Part shown: positions 28,651-36,357 of the stretch, piece by piece | How the letters are laid out: each line of letters opens with the position of its first letter | How positions within the stretch are numbered: position 1 is the stretch's first letter | Origin: Acidobacteriota bacterium | GTDB lineage: Bacteria; Acidobacteriota; Terriglobia; Terriglobales; SCQP01 | Assembly: GCA_027459505.1 (NCBI GenBank) | Contig: DAIDIE010000006.1 | Span: forward strand, 57,722 to 121,721 | Length of the DNA: 64,000 bases | Direction of reading: 5' to 3' | Notes under the pieces: generated by a model | The model's input: only the letters and a program-made list of their open reading frames with translations | Database searches by the model: none | Told to the model about the DNA's origin: nothing | Translations under genes and position numbers: made by a program

Positions 28651-28953
28651 CTAGCCGCGGTTCAACGCGCGCTGACGCCGAATCAGGGCGGAGCGGCGCG
28701 CCAGCGACTGTGCTGCCGCGTCAGGCTCATAGCCCAGATTACGCGCCATCGCTTTTACGCTTGCCGCCGTGGCCGCGTGCACGGGATTGACGCCATTCAA
28801 AACACGCGACACCGTCGCCACGGAAAAACCGCAGGCAGCGGCAACATCGGAAATAGTCGGAGATGCGAACTCGGCTTGCGACCCGGGGGACATTGCCCGC
28901 GCCTTTTCCACTTCGAAGTCGATTGGGTTGATCCATTGCGCTTTGGCAGCCAT
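28651..28953 (-). CDS. Stand-alone LacI-type DNA-binding domain protein
   Basis: A 100-residue protein. Residues about 32-90 match the LacI/GalR N-terminal domain: the helix-turn-helix TISDVAAACGFSVATVSRVLNG, then the third helix and hinge region (AMARNLGYEPDAAAQSLARR). The sugar-binding periplasmic-protein-like domain, normally about 270 residues, is absent; the next gene begins 88 bases past the stop and no frame there resumes it. There is also a 30-residue N-terminal extension not seen in LacI proteins. The ATG has AGGAG six bases upstream, so the gene appears expressed and not simply decayed. A 20-bp palindrome lies 50 bases upstream. Confidence 0.8.
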   Translation of the reverse strand: MAAKAQWINPIDFEVEKARAMSPGSQAEFASPTISDVAAACGFSVATVSRVLNGVNPVHAATAASVKAMARNLGYEPDAAAQSLARRSALIRRQRALNRG

Positions 28954-29307
28954 AAAAACTCCTATTCAAGGTGACGGATGAGAATCAATTCTGATCGCCA
29001 CAGTGCAACGGGCGCGTTGCACGGGAAGCGCGGATCACGGCACCCAGAGGCGCGAACCTGGCGCCAAACAGCAGCGTTTACAGAGGAGCGAAAAGCCGCT
29101 GTCCACAACCTACAGCGACTCAGGCTACAACTCAAACGCATACTTTGAATAGCTGCCATTCGTTTCCGCGATAGGCACGGCTTCGTCCCGGCGAACTCAG
29201 GGGCAAGCGGTTCGACGCGGCACTGGCTCGTGCGGCAGTTTCAGTGTGCCCGCTGCGCACTGATCCGGCGATAACAGTTGTGTGAAGGAAAGGCGGCCTG
29301 TGCTTCA
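28954..29307. other. 350-base gene-free divergent region
   Basis: The region separates the LacI-type HTH gene (-) from the glutamine amidotransferase gene (+). It holds the palindrome at 29003-29022 and a weak relative of the dispersed repeat (AGGCACGGCTTCGTC near 29173). I see no protein frame or tRNA in it. Confidence 0.5.
29003..29022. promoter_or_regulatory. Candidate operator palindrome upstream of the LacI-type gene
   Basis: GTGCAACG and CGTTGCAC form perfect 8-bp arms around GGCG. LacI-family operators are palindromes of about this length with a CG-containing centre, and this one lies 50 bases upstream of the HTH gene, so autoregulation is plausible. The link is inferred. Confidence 0.45.
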
Positions 29308-30063
29308 ATGGTGGAAATGAGCGAGAAACAAACCTTAATGGGCCAGCATCTGGCGAGCGAACCGGTCGCCAAAAACCCGCAAGCATGGCTGGGAATTCAG
29401 CATGTGGATTTTGAAGGCCTGGGAATCATCGCCGAAGTGGGGCGCGAGCACGGTGTGCGGTTTGATATGGCCCGGCCCTATCGCGGCCAGGCGCTGCCCA
29501 CGCCGGAGCAGTTGCTGGAGCGCTACCAGGGCCTGGTTGTCATGGGCGGCCCGATGGGGGTTTACGAAGCGCAGGAATATCCGTTCCTGCAGCAGGAACA
29601 GCAACTTCTGGCGGCGGCAGTGGGTGCTGACCGGCCCGTTTTGGGTGTCTGCCTGGGAGCCCAGCTCATGGCGGCGGCCCTGGGCGGAAGCGTGTCCAAG
29701 GGACCCATGCTCGAAATCGGCTACGGTGCGGTAGCCCTCACGCCGGAAGGAGAAAACGATGCCGTCGTGGGCGGCGCCGGCATCAGCCACATGCCGGTGC
29801 TGCACTGGCATCAGGACACTTTCGAACTGCCGGCAGGGGCCGTGCATCTGGCGCGCAGCGGCTTTTACGCTCATCAGGCTTTCCGTGTGGGGAGCCGCGC
29901 CTACGCACTGCAATTCCATGTGGAGGCCGATGAGGCGCTGCTGCGGGATTGGGCGCCGCACCTGCCCGCCTATCAGGCGCCGGACAGTGAGCAACGCGCC
30001 GCGCTGATGGCAAACGGCCGCCGCGTGCTGGGCCAGTTCTTCACCGTGGCGCTTGCGGGCTGA
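29308..30063 (+). CDS. Class I glutamine amidotransferase domain protein
   Basis: A 251-residue stand-alone glutaminase-type protein, like the GMP-synthase-type amidotransferases found beside amino-compound metabolism. The triad is Cys115 in LGVCLGAQLMA, His204 and Glu206 in LQFHVEADE; the oxyanion segment VVMGGPMGVY and MPVLHWHQDTFELP are as expected for this group. No synthetase domain is attached. ATG 29308 or ATG 29317 are both possible starts. It precedes purM by 94 bases. Confidence 0.88.
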   Translation: MVEMSEKQTLMGQHLASEPVAKNPQAWLGIQHVDFEGLGIIAEVGREHGVRFDMARPYRGQALPTPEQLLERYQGLVVMGGPMGVYEAQEYPFLQQEQQLLAAAVGADRPVLGVCLGAQLMAAALGGSVSKGPMLEIGYGAVALTPEGENDAVVGGAGISHMPVLHWHQDTFELPAGAVHLARSGFYAHQAFRVGSRAYALQFHVEADEALLRDWAPHLPAYQAPDSEQRAALMANGRRVLGQFFTVALAG

Positions 30064-30073
30064 GCCTGGAAGA

Positions 30074-30096
30074 GAGGACTCGGTGGCTTGCTCGTC
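30074..30096 (+). repeat. Short copy of the repeat found inside the cupredoxin gene
   Basis: GAGGACTCGGTGGCTTGCTC matches 9648-9667 with two changes. It begins ten bases after the amidotransferase stop, in the spacer before purM. Confidence 0.5.
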
Positions 30097-30143
30097 TGGA
30101 ATGCCGGCGCGGGTTACGCGGGGCGGCGCAGGGCCGCCGCTGC

Positions 30144-30149
30144 TATAGT
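30144..30149 (+). promoter_or_regulatory. Possible -10 box of purM, leaderless arrangement
   Basis: TATAGT ends eight bases before the GTG start of purM, so a start site seven bases on would fall nearly at the start codon. No ribosome-binding site is seen. A -35 was not identified. Confidence 0.3.
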
Positions 30150-30157
30150 AAAGTGTC

Positions 30158-31234
30158 GTGAAAAGCACCCCTTCGCGTTCTTCAAAACAGGCCTCCAGGG
30201 CGCTCACCTATGCCGCCGCGGGCGTGGACATCGCCGCCGGAAACCGCGCCAAGAACCGTATCAAGAAGCTGGCCCGTGCCACCTTCAACCGCCAGGTTCT
30301 GGCGGAAATTGGCGGCTTTGGCGGCCTCTTTGCGCTGCCCGGGGGATTGCGGCAGCCGGTGCTGGTCTCCAGCATTGACGGGGTCGGCACCAAGCTCAAG
30401 CTGGCCTTTCTGAGCGGCATTCATAACACGGTCGGGCGCGACCTGGTCAATCACTGCGTCAATGACATCCTGGTGCAGGGCGCCCAGCCGCTGTTTTTTC
30501 TTGATTACCTGGCGGTGGGCAAAATGGAGCCCGAGACGGTAGCGGCGGTGGTAGAGGGCATCAGCCGCGGCTGCGCCGAAAACGGCTGCGTTCTCATCGG
30601 CGGTGAGACCGCGGAGATGCCCGGATTTTACCAGCCCGGCGAGTACGATCTGGCGGGCTGCATCGTTGGTTTGGTGGACAAGAAGCAAATATTGACGGGC
30701 GCCGGCATCCGGCCCGGCGACCGCCTCATTGGCCTGCCCTCGGCGGGACTGCATACCAACGGTTACTCCCTGGCGCGCCGCCTGCTGCTCGAGGAGGCCA
30801 AGTACAAGATCAACCAGCGGGTACCCGACCTGGGCTGCACGGTCGCGGAGGCGCTGCTCAGCGAGCATCGCTCCTACCTGCCGCTTTTGCGCCCGCTGCT
30901 GGCGAAGGGCAACAATCCCGGCGCGCTGCGCGGGCTGGCCCATATCACCGGCGGCGGCATAACCGAAAACCTGCCGCGCATCTTACCCGGCAACTGTGAC
31001 GCGGTGATTGCCACCCATTCCTGGCAGGTTCCGGAACTGTTTCAGCTCCTGCAACGTATTGGGCGCGTTCCCACCGGCGACATGCGCCGCACCTTCAACC
31101 TGGGGGTGGGCATGATCCTGGTGGTTAGTCCGGAGCGGCTGTCCGCGGTGCGCCGGCATCTACAGCGCCAAAAAGAACGCTTCTTCGAGCTTGGCGAAAT
31201 CGTGGAAGGACGTGGAAAGGTGGTTTATCGCTGA
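30158..31234 (+). CDS. purM: Phosphoribosylformylglycinamidine cyclo-ligase (AIR synthetase)
   Basis: PurM converts FGAM and ATP to aminoimidazole ribotide, the fifth step of purine synthesis, in the cytoplasm. The 358 residues show the family order: LTYAAAGVDIAAGN near the start, SSIDGVGTKLKLA, HCVNDILVQGAQPLFFLDYLA, LIGGETAEMPGFY, and the C-terminal HITGGGITENLPRILP and FNLGVGMILVV. Start is GTG 30158; a roughly 14-residue Ser/Lys-rich extension precedes the conserved LTYA. The stop overlaps the start of purN by one base. Confidence 0.97.
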   Translation: MKSTPSRSSKQASRALTYAAAGVDIAAGNRAKNRIKKLARATFNRQVLAEIGGFGGLFALPGGLRQPVLVSSIDGVGTKLKLAFLSGIHNTVGRDLVNHCVNDILVQGAQPLFFLDYLAVGKMEPETVAAVVEGISRGCAENGCVLIGGETAEMPGFYQPGEYDLAGCIVGLVDKKQILTGAGIRPGDRLIGLPSAGLHTNGYSLARRLLLEEAKYKINQRVPDLGCTVAEALLSEHRSYLPLLRPLLAKGNNPGALRGLAHITGGGITENLPRILPGNCDAVIATHSWQVPELFQLLQRIGRVPTGDMRRTFNLGVGMILVVSPERLSAVRRHLQRQKERFFELGEIVEGRGKVVYR

Positions 31235-31896
31235 TGGTCGATTTTTTCGAACACCGGCGGCCATCGAAAGCGCGGCTGGCTGTGCTGCTGTCCGGGCGCG
31301 GCTCCAACTTTCAGGCCATCGTTCGCGCCATCGATCAGGGCGCCATCTGGGCGGAGATTGCCGTGGTGATCTCCAACCGCGAGCAAGCGCTGGGACTGGA
31401 GTTTGCCCGTCAGCGCGGCATGAACGCCCATTTCGTACCGGTTGCCGGCCGCACCCGGGAAGCCTATGACGCCGAGCTGGCCACCCTGCTAGAAGCGGCC
31501 AACGCCGATCTGATCTGCTTGGCCGGCTATATGCGCCTGCTCACGCCGGACTTTGTGCGACGCTTTCCCAACAAGATACTCAATATCCACCCCTCGCTGC
31601 TGCCGGCGTTTCCCGGGCTGGACGCGCAACAACAGGCCTGGGATTACGGGGTACAGTACACCGGCTGCACCGTGCATTTTGTGGATGAAAGCCTGGACGG
31701 CGGGCCCATTGTGATGCAAGCCATTGTCGAGGTAAAGCCCGGTGAAGACGCCCACAGCCTCGCCGACCACATCCTGGAACAGGAGCACCGCATTTACCCC
31801 CAGGCGGTGGAACGCCTCTTGACCGTTCCCTGGCGTTTCGAAGGCCGCCGGCTGATCTGGGGCGAGATAGCGGCGACCAAACCCGAACAGAGCTGA
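31234..31896 (+). CDS. purN: Phosphoribosylglycinamide formyltransferase
   Basis: PurN transfers a formyl group from 10-formyl-tetrahydrofolate to GAR, step three of purine synthesis. The 220-residue product has AVLLSGRGSNFQAIV (phosphate-binding loop), VISNREQALGLEFA, LAGYMRLL, the catalytic NIHPSLLPAFPG with its Asn-His pair, and TVHFVDESLDGGPIVMQ with the catalytic Asp. The ATG shares a base with the purM stop (TGATG), so translation is coupled. About 55 bases separate it from the convergent TPR gene. Confidence 0.97.
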   Translation: MVDFFEHRRPSKARLAVLLSGRGSNFQAIVRAIDQGAIWAEIAVVISNREQALGLEFARQRGMNAHFVPVAGRTREAYDAELATLLEAANADLICLAGYMRLLTPDFVRRFPNKILNIHPSLLPAFPGLDAQQQAWDYGVQYTGCTVHFVDESLDGGPIVMQAIVEVKPGEDAHSLADHILEQEHRIYPQAVERLLTVPWRFEGRRLIWGEIAATKPEQS

Positions 31897-31952
31897 CCGG
31901 GGAGAGGCGACACCCTCCGCCCCGCCCGCGTACCGGCAACCGGCTGCTCCTG

Positions 31953-32936
31953 CTACCGCAGCGCGCTGAGCAGTTTGCGCGCCTCATCCCAACTGGGCTG
32001 ATCCGGCTCGGCAGGGACAGCAAGGTAGTCCTGCAGCAGTTGCCGCGCCCAGTCGAAGTTCTGCCCCACATCTTTGAGCGCCTTGGCCGTGAGGTAGTCG
32101 GGCAGCCGGCTGTTGGGGAAATTCTTTTGAGCTTGCTGAACGATACGATAGGCCTGCGCCTGCTGTTTCAGGTGCACGAGGTCCGCGCTCAGGTATGCGG
32201 CATAGAGGGCCGACTGGTCTTGCAGTTTCCAGGCCTGTTGCAGGTAGGGCAGCGCGGCGGAAAACTGTGCCTGCTGAAACAGGGTCATGCCGGTGTAAAA
32301 GAGTCCACGCGGGTCTTTAGGGTAGTCATGCGCGGCTTGCTGGTATTCGCGGAAGGCGGAGGTGTTGTGTCCGGTAGCGATATCAATGCTGGCTTCAGCG
32401 ATATGACCATCGACAGGATCGATTTTCGCCAATTGCGCCGCCTGCTGGCGCGCTTTGTTGATGTCGCCGCCAGCGGCCGCGGGCACTTCCAGGTTGTAGT
32501 TGATCAGCCCCCAATGGACATTGGCCAAACCTGGATTGAGCTGATCGGCAAGCTTCAACTCGCGGCGGATGCGGGGCAAGTTAAGTAGAGCGCGAAACTT
32601 GCTCATGCGCCGGACCTGCTCACCTTTCGCCTCACTCAAATAAAGGTGGCAAAGCGCGCAATTGCCATCGGCGGCAACCGCACGCCGCGCCAGCGAAAGC
32701 GCCTGATCGACGTTGCCAAACGCGGTCAGGATGTGGGCCTGCTGAGCCAGCAACTGCGCATCATTGGGGTGGGCGCGCAAAGCCTCCCACATCAGGTCGC
32801 GCGCCTCTTTCCATCGACCCCATTCAATGAGGTCATTCACATGATTGAGGGTGGGCGACTGTTGTGCCCAGGCCAGTGCGGGAAAAGCGGCCAGGAAAAG
32901 GAGCGGCAGGATGAGAGCGCGGGTGATGTGACGCAC
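31953..32936 (-). CDS. Exported TPR-repeat protein
   Basis: A 327-residue protein with signal peptide MRHITRALILPLLFLAAFPALAWAQQ. Tetratricopeptide-like helical pairs cover about residues 30-125 and 180-300 (for example NDAQLLAQQAHILTAFGNVDQALSLARRA and KDPRGLFYTGMTLFQQAQFSAALPYLQQA). Such proteins are scaffolds, and no partner is indicated. A Cys pair (CALC) occurs near residue 97. The gene is isolated and convergent with purMN. Confidence 0.8.
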   Translation of the reverse strand: MRHITRALILPLLFLAAFPALAWAQQSPTLNHVNDLIEWGRWKEARDLMWEALRAHPNDAQLLAQQAHILTAFGNVDQALSLARRAVAADGNCALCHLYLSEAKGEQVRRMSKFRALLNLPRIRRELKLADQLNPGLANVHWGLINYNLEVPAAAGGDINKARQQAAQLAKIDPVDGHIAEASIDIATGHNTSAFREYQQAAHDYPKDPRGLFYTGMTLFQQAQFSAALPYLQQAWKLQDQSALYAAYLSADLVHLKQQAQAYRIVQQAQKNFPNSRLPDYLTAKALKDVGQNFDWARQLLQDYLAVPAEPDQPSWDEARKLLSALR

Positions 32937-33052
32937 GTGGAGGCCGTAGGCGAAAACGGGCGAACGGAGGCAGCCCTCCGCCAGCCACTCTGATTGCAGT
33001 CCTGTCCCAGCCTGCGCCGCCGGACCGGCGCGCCTGACGGGGAAAGAACAAT

Positions 33053-33058
33053 TATAAT
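33053..33058 (+). promoter_or_regulatory. Consensus -10 box upstream of the two-component operon
   Basis: A perfect TATAAT in an AT-rich patch lies 106 bases before the response regulator start. No convincing -35 was found at standard spacing. Confidence 0.35.
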
Positions 33059-33164
33059 AGGAGCGCCATCCCTAAAAGAGCCGGGCGTCCGCGGGCAAAG
33101 GTATTCCACTCCGATTCCCGCCTGCGGTGAGTTCCTTTCGCCTCTTTGGACGGCGGCTTTTTAC

Positions 33165-33845
33165 ATGCGGATTCTGCTGGTCGAAGATGAGCACAAGGTA
33201 GCGCAGTTTATCCGCAAGGGACTGCAGCAGGATCACTTTGCCGTGGACCTGGCGGCGGATGGAGAAGAGGCGCTATTTTTGGCCGAATCAGGTCAGTACG
33301 ATCTGATCATTCTGGACCTGATGCTACCCAAAGTGTCCGGGCTGTCCGTGCTGTCGACGGTCCGTAAACAAAACCCCAATGTCCCGATTCTAATCCTGAC
33401 GGCCAAAGCCTCGGTGGAAGACCGGGTACGGGGACTGGAAATTGGCAGCGACGATTACCTGATCAAGCCGTTCGCCTACGCGGAGCTGCGGGCGCGCGTG
33501 CGCGCGCTCCTGCGGCGTGAGTGGCGGGAACTGAAACTGCAACTCCAGGTGGCGGATCTAGTGCTGGATCCGGTGAAGCGCAAGGTCTGGCGTTCGGAAA
33601 AAGAAGTGGAACTCTCCAACAAGGAGTTCATGTTGCTGGAGTACCTGATGCGCAACGCCAATCAGGTGGTCACGCGCACCATGATTGCCGAGCATGTCTG
33701 GGACGCCAGCTTTGAGAGCTTTACCAACGTGATTGATGTGTATATCAGCTTTCTGCGCACCAAGATCGACAAGGAATGGGAGCGGAAGCTGATTCACAGC
33801 GTACGCGGGGTGGGATACATGCTGAAGGACGGAACCCAGCCATGA
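33165..33845 (+). CDS. OmpR/PhoB-family response regulator
   Basis: A 226-residue transcription factor. The receiver domain begins at once (MRILLVEDEHKVAQF), with the phospho-acceptor Asp51 in DLIILDLMLPKVSGL, the switch Thr/Lys region ILTAKAS and DDYLIKPF. The winged-helix domain (about 130-222) shows the OmpR pattern SNKEFMLLEYLMRNANQVVTR and FTNVIDVYISFLRTKID. ATG 33165 is fixed by the receiver domain, although the frame is open to 32994. The stop overlaps the kinase start as ATGA. Sequence style is like the CusR/MprA group, but the signal is unknown. Confidence 0.95.
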   Translation: MRILLVEDEHKVAQFIRKGLQQDHFAVDLAADGEEALFLAESGQYDLIILDLMLPKVSGLSVLSTVRKQNPNVPILILTAKASVEDRVRGLEIGSDDYLIKPFAYAELRARVRALLRREWRELKLQLQVADLVLDPVKRKVWRSEKEVELSNKEFMLLEYLMRNANQVVTRTMIAEHVWDASFESFTNVIDVYISFLRTKIDKEWERKLIHSVRGVGYMLKDGTQP

Positions 33846-35416
33846 ATCCGGCCAGGAAAGCGGAAATTCAGCCGGCAATGGCGAACGCGGCAACGACAAA
33901 CGGCGCCTCGTCCGGTGCCAGCCGGGGGCCATCGCAGGGCGCTCAGCGCGGCACTCCGGGAGGAGCGGCCACACCGCGGCGCAGCTTCTGGCAGCGCGTC
34001 AACATTCTGCGCCCGTCGACGATTCGCGGCCAGCTTACGCTGCAGTACACGCTGATCTTCAGCGTCATCCTGGTGCTCGCCGCCGCCCTGCTCTACGGGC
34101 TGCTGAACGCGGTCATTTACTGGGACATCGACAATGAGCTGCAGGACGAGGCCGGACGCGTCGCCCAGTACATTCAATTTCAAAATGGCAAGCCGGTGCT
34201 GGCCGATCCGCACGACGCCGGCGAAGGCGACTTGAACACCATCTTCCGCATCGCGCAGATCTCCGATGCGCAGGGCAATCTGGTCAAGCAGTCGCCGGAA
34301 CTGACAGTGCTGGGCTTGACGTTGAAGCGCCACGAGCTGAAACGGATTCTGGCGGAGCGGCCAAGCCTGATTACCCACGGCTGGCCGAAGGAGGAGGAGA
34401 TCCGCTTCGCCAATGTGGTCATCTACGGCCCCGGCCACCAGCCCTACCTGCTGCAAATTGGCACCCGCCTGAAGCCCATCAACGACGCCCTGGACACCTT
34501 TTTATGGGTGCTGCTCATGTTACTGCCCGTCACGGTGGTGATCAGCGCGGTGGGCGGATTCATCATGTCGAAGCGGACCCTCAAGCCGGTGGCGGATATG
34601 ACGCACGCGGCCCAGCAGATCTCCGCTTCCAACCTCACGCAGCGGCTCCCGACCAGCGGCCGCGGCGACGAACTGGAGGAGCTGGCCGGCACTTTTAATG
34701 AGATGATCGGGCGTCTGGAGGCTTCGTTCCGGCAAATGAGTGAGTTCTCCGCCAACGTCAGTCACGAACTGCGCACTCCTTTGCAGGCCATGCAGGGCGA
34801 AACGGAACTGGCACTCGTTTCGCAGGCGCCGCTGGGTGAGTGCCGCCGCGTGCTGGAAAGCAATCTCGAAGAAATTGACCGTTTGAACCGCATGGTGCGC
34901 AACCTGCTGGTGCTGGCGCAGGCCGATGCCGGCGAAGTGCAGCCCCGGCTGGAGCCCATGGACCTCAACGAACTGGTGCGCGACTTGGTGGAACAGATGC
35001 AAGTAGTGGCCGACGCGCGCGGCTTGCGCCTGCGTGCCTTCACCTCCGCACCGGTGCCGCTACTGGCCGACGCCTTGCGTCTGCGGCAAATGATGCTTAA
35101 CCTGATCGACAACGCCCTTAAGTACACCCCAGCGGGGGGACGCGTGGAAGTGCGCGTGGAGCGCCAGCAGGGGAGCGCGCGTGTCTCGGTGCGCGACAAT
35201 GGTGTTGGCATCAGCGCGGAAGACCTGCCGCATATCTTTGAACGTTTTTATCGTGCCGATAAATCGCGCACGCGCAGTATGGTCGATGGCTGCGGTTTGG
35301 GCCTTCCTATGGTCAAATGGGTGGCGGAACTGCACGGTGGCTCGGTTTTAGTCACCAGTACTCCGGGTAAAGGAAGCGACTTTGTGGTGAACCTGCCGGT
35401 TGTGGGCGCCGCATGA
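33842..35416 (+). CDS. Sensor histidine kinase
   Basis: A 524-residue membrane kinase partner of the preceding regulator. An Ala/Ser/Gly-rich disordered N-terminus of about 45 residues precedes the first membrane helix (LTLQYTLIFSVILVLAAALLYG), then a periplasmic sensor loop of about 120 residues, a second helix (FLWVLLMLLPVTVVISAVGGFI), HAMP (ISASNLTQRLP), HisKA with His308 in FSANVSHELRTPL, and HATPase with NLIDNALKYTP, DNGVGI and GLGLPMVKW. All catalytic boxes look intact. The next gene starts seven bases past the stop. Confidence 0.95.
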   Translation: MNPARKAEIQPAMANAATTNGASSGASRGPSQGAQRGTPGGAATPRRSFWQRVNILRPSTIRGQLTLQYTLIFSVILVLAAALLYGLLNAVIYWDIDNELQDEAGRVAQYIQFQNGKPVLADPHDAGEGDLNTIFRIAQISDAQGNLVKQSPELTVLGLTLKRHELKRILAERPSLITHGWPKEEEIRFANVVIYGPGHQPYLLQIGTRLKPINDALDTFLWVLLMLLPVTVVISAVGGFIMSKRTLKPVADMTHAAQQISASNLTQRLPTSGRGDELEELAGTFNEMIGRLEASFRQMSEFSANVSHELRTPLQAMQGETELALVSQAPLGECRRVLESNLEEIDRLNRMVRNLLVLAQADAGEVQPRLEPMDLNELVRDLVEQMQVVADARGLRLRAFTSAPVPLLADALRLRQMMLNLIDNALKYTPAGGRVEVRVERQQGSARVSVRDNGVGISAEDLPHIFERFYRADKSRTRSMVDGCGLGLPMVKWVAELHGGSVLVTSTPGKGSDFVVNLPVVGAA

Positions 35417-35423
35417 AAACATC

Positions 35424-36329
35424 ATGGACGATCATTTACTGACACGCGGCAACCCCTTCGGCGGTCACCTCCGCGGTAAACGCAATGGCAATGGCCAGGC
35501 CAGCGACAAGCGCAACGGCAATGGTCACAGCGCTCCAGCACCGGGGCTGCAGGGCACGCCGGCGCAGGCCCCTTACTGGGACGTGCACATCCTCATGTCA
35601 GGATTGCCGCTGCAGGCCTGTTCGGTCCTCTTGCGCCAGGGGGAAAACCTGGTGCTGATCGATACCGGCTTCCGCACACACGACACCTTGCTGCGCGAAG
35701 GACTGCGCCATGTGGGTGTCGAGCCGGAACAGATTGCCACGGTCATCAACACCCATCTCCATCTCGATCATTTCGGCAACAACGACATGTTTCCGCGTGC
35801 GCGGGTGTTTGCCTCGCGGCGCGATTACGAGTGGGCCATCCCGATCTACGAATCGGTGTGCTCGGGTGAGACGCGGCACGACGTTTTCCGCACCTTCTAC
35901 CCCGAAGTGACCGACGAGGAACTGCGGCGGATGGAACAGGCGCGCCTGCTGCAGCTCATCCGTTTTGTCTGGGAACCGGCGGGACTGGGCGATCTCAGCC
36001 GCTACCGCTGGATCGAAGACCAGGAGTTGGACCTGGAGGGGGTTCGCCTGATCGACACTCCGGGACATACCCCGGGACACGTTTCCGTGCAGGTGCAAGG
36101 CAGCGACGGCGACTACCTGATTTTAGGGGACGCGCGCGCCTTTTTTGACGACAGCGCAATTGGATATGACATGCCGCCGCACAACCAGCGCCTGTATCAG
36201 GCGTCGCGGCAGAAGGTGAACGCCTTCCGCGGCATTTTGATTCCCGGCCACGACGATCCGTTCTCACAGGGCGGCGACGAGGCCCCGGCAGCGGATTGCC
36301 TGCAGGCGCCCGTTGCTGATTCGCAGTAG
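35424..36329 (+). CDS. Metallo-beta-lactamase-fold hydrolase, AHL-lactonase-like
   Basis: A 301-residue hydrolase with the dizinc motif HLHLDH at residues 111-116 (INTHLHLDHFGNN), then DTPGHTPGHVSVQV and LILGDARAFFDDSA, and a late His in GILIPGHDDPF. The order and the AYWDVHILMSGLPLQ-like start resemble N-acyl-homoserine lactonases of the AiiA type, but other lactones or glyoxalase-like substrates are possible. The first 45 residues are a Gly/Asn/Lys-rich low-complexity stretch containing KRNGNGQASDKRNGNGHS, a duplicated unit. It lies seven bases after the kinase, so it is probably in the same operon. Confidence 0.82.
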   Translation: MDDHLLTRGNPFGGHLRGKRNGNGQASDKRNGNGHSAPAPGLQGTPAQAPYWDVHILMSGLPLQACSVLLRQGENLVLIDTGFRTHDTLLREGLRHVGVEPEQIATVINTHLHLDHFGNNDMFPRARVFASRRDYEWAIPIYESVCSGETRHDVFRTFYPEVTDEELRRMEQARLLQLIRFVWEPAGLGDLSRYRWIEDQELDLEGVRLIDTPGHTPGHVSVQVQGSDGDYLILGDARAFFDDSAIGYDMPPHNQRLYQASRQKVNAFRGILIPGHDDPFSQGGDEAPAADCLQAPVADSQ

Positions 36330-36357
36330 CTCCCAAGCCACTGCCGAGGAGACTGAG

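Noticed and set aside
29335..30207. A 290-codon minus-strand frame opposite the amidotransferase
   Set aside because: Its N-terminus is the translated repeat at 30074 and the rest is antisense to an enzyme with an intact catalytic triad.
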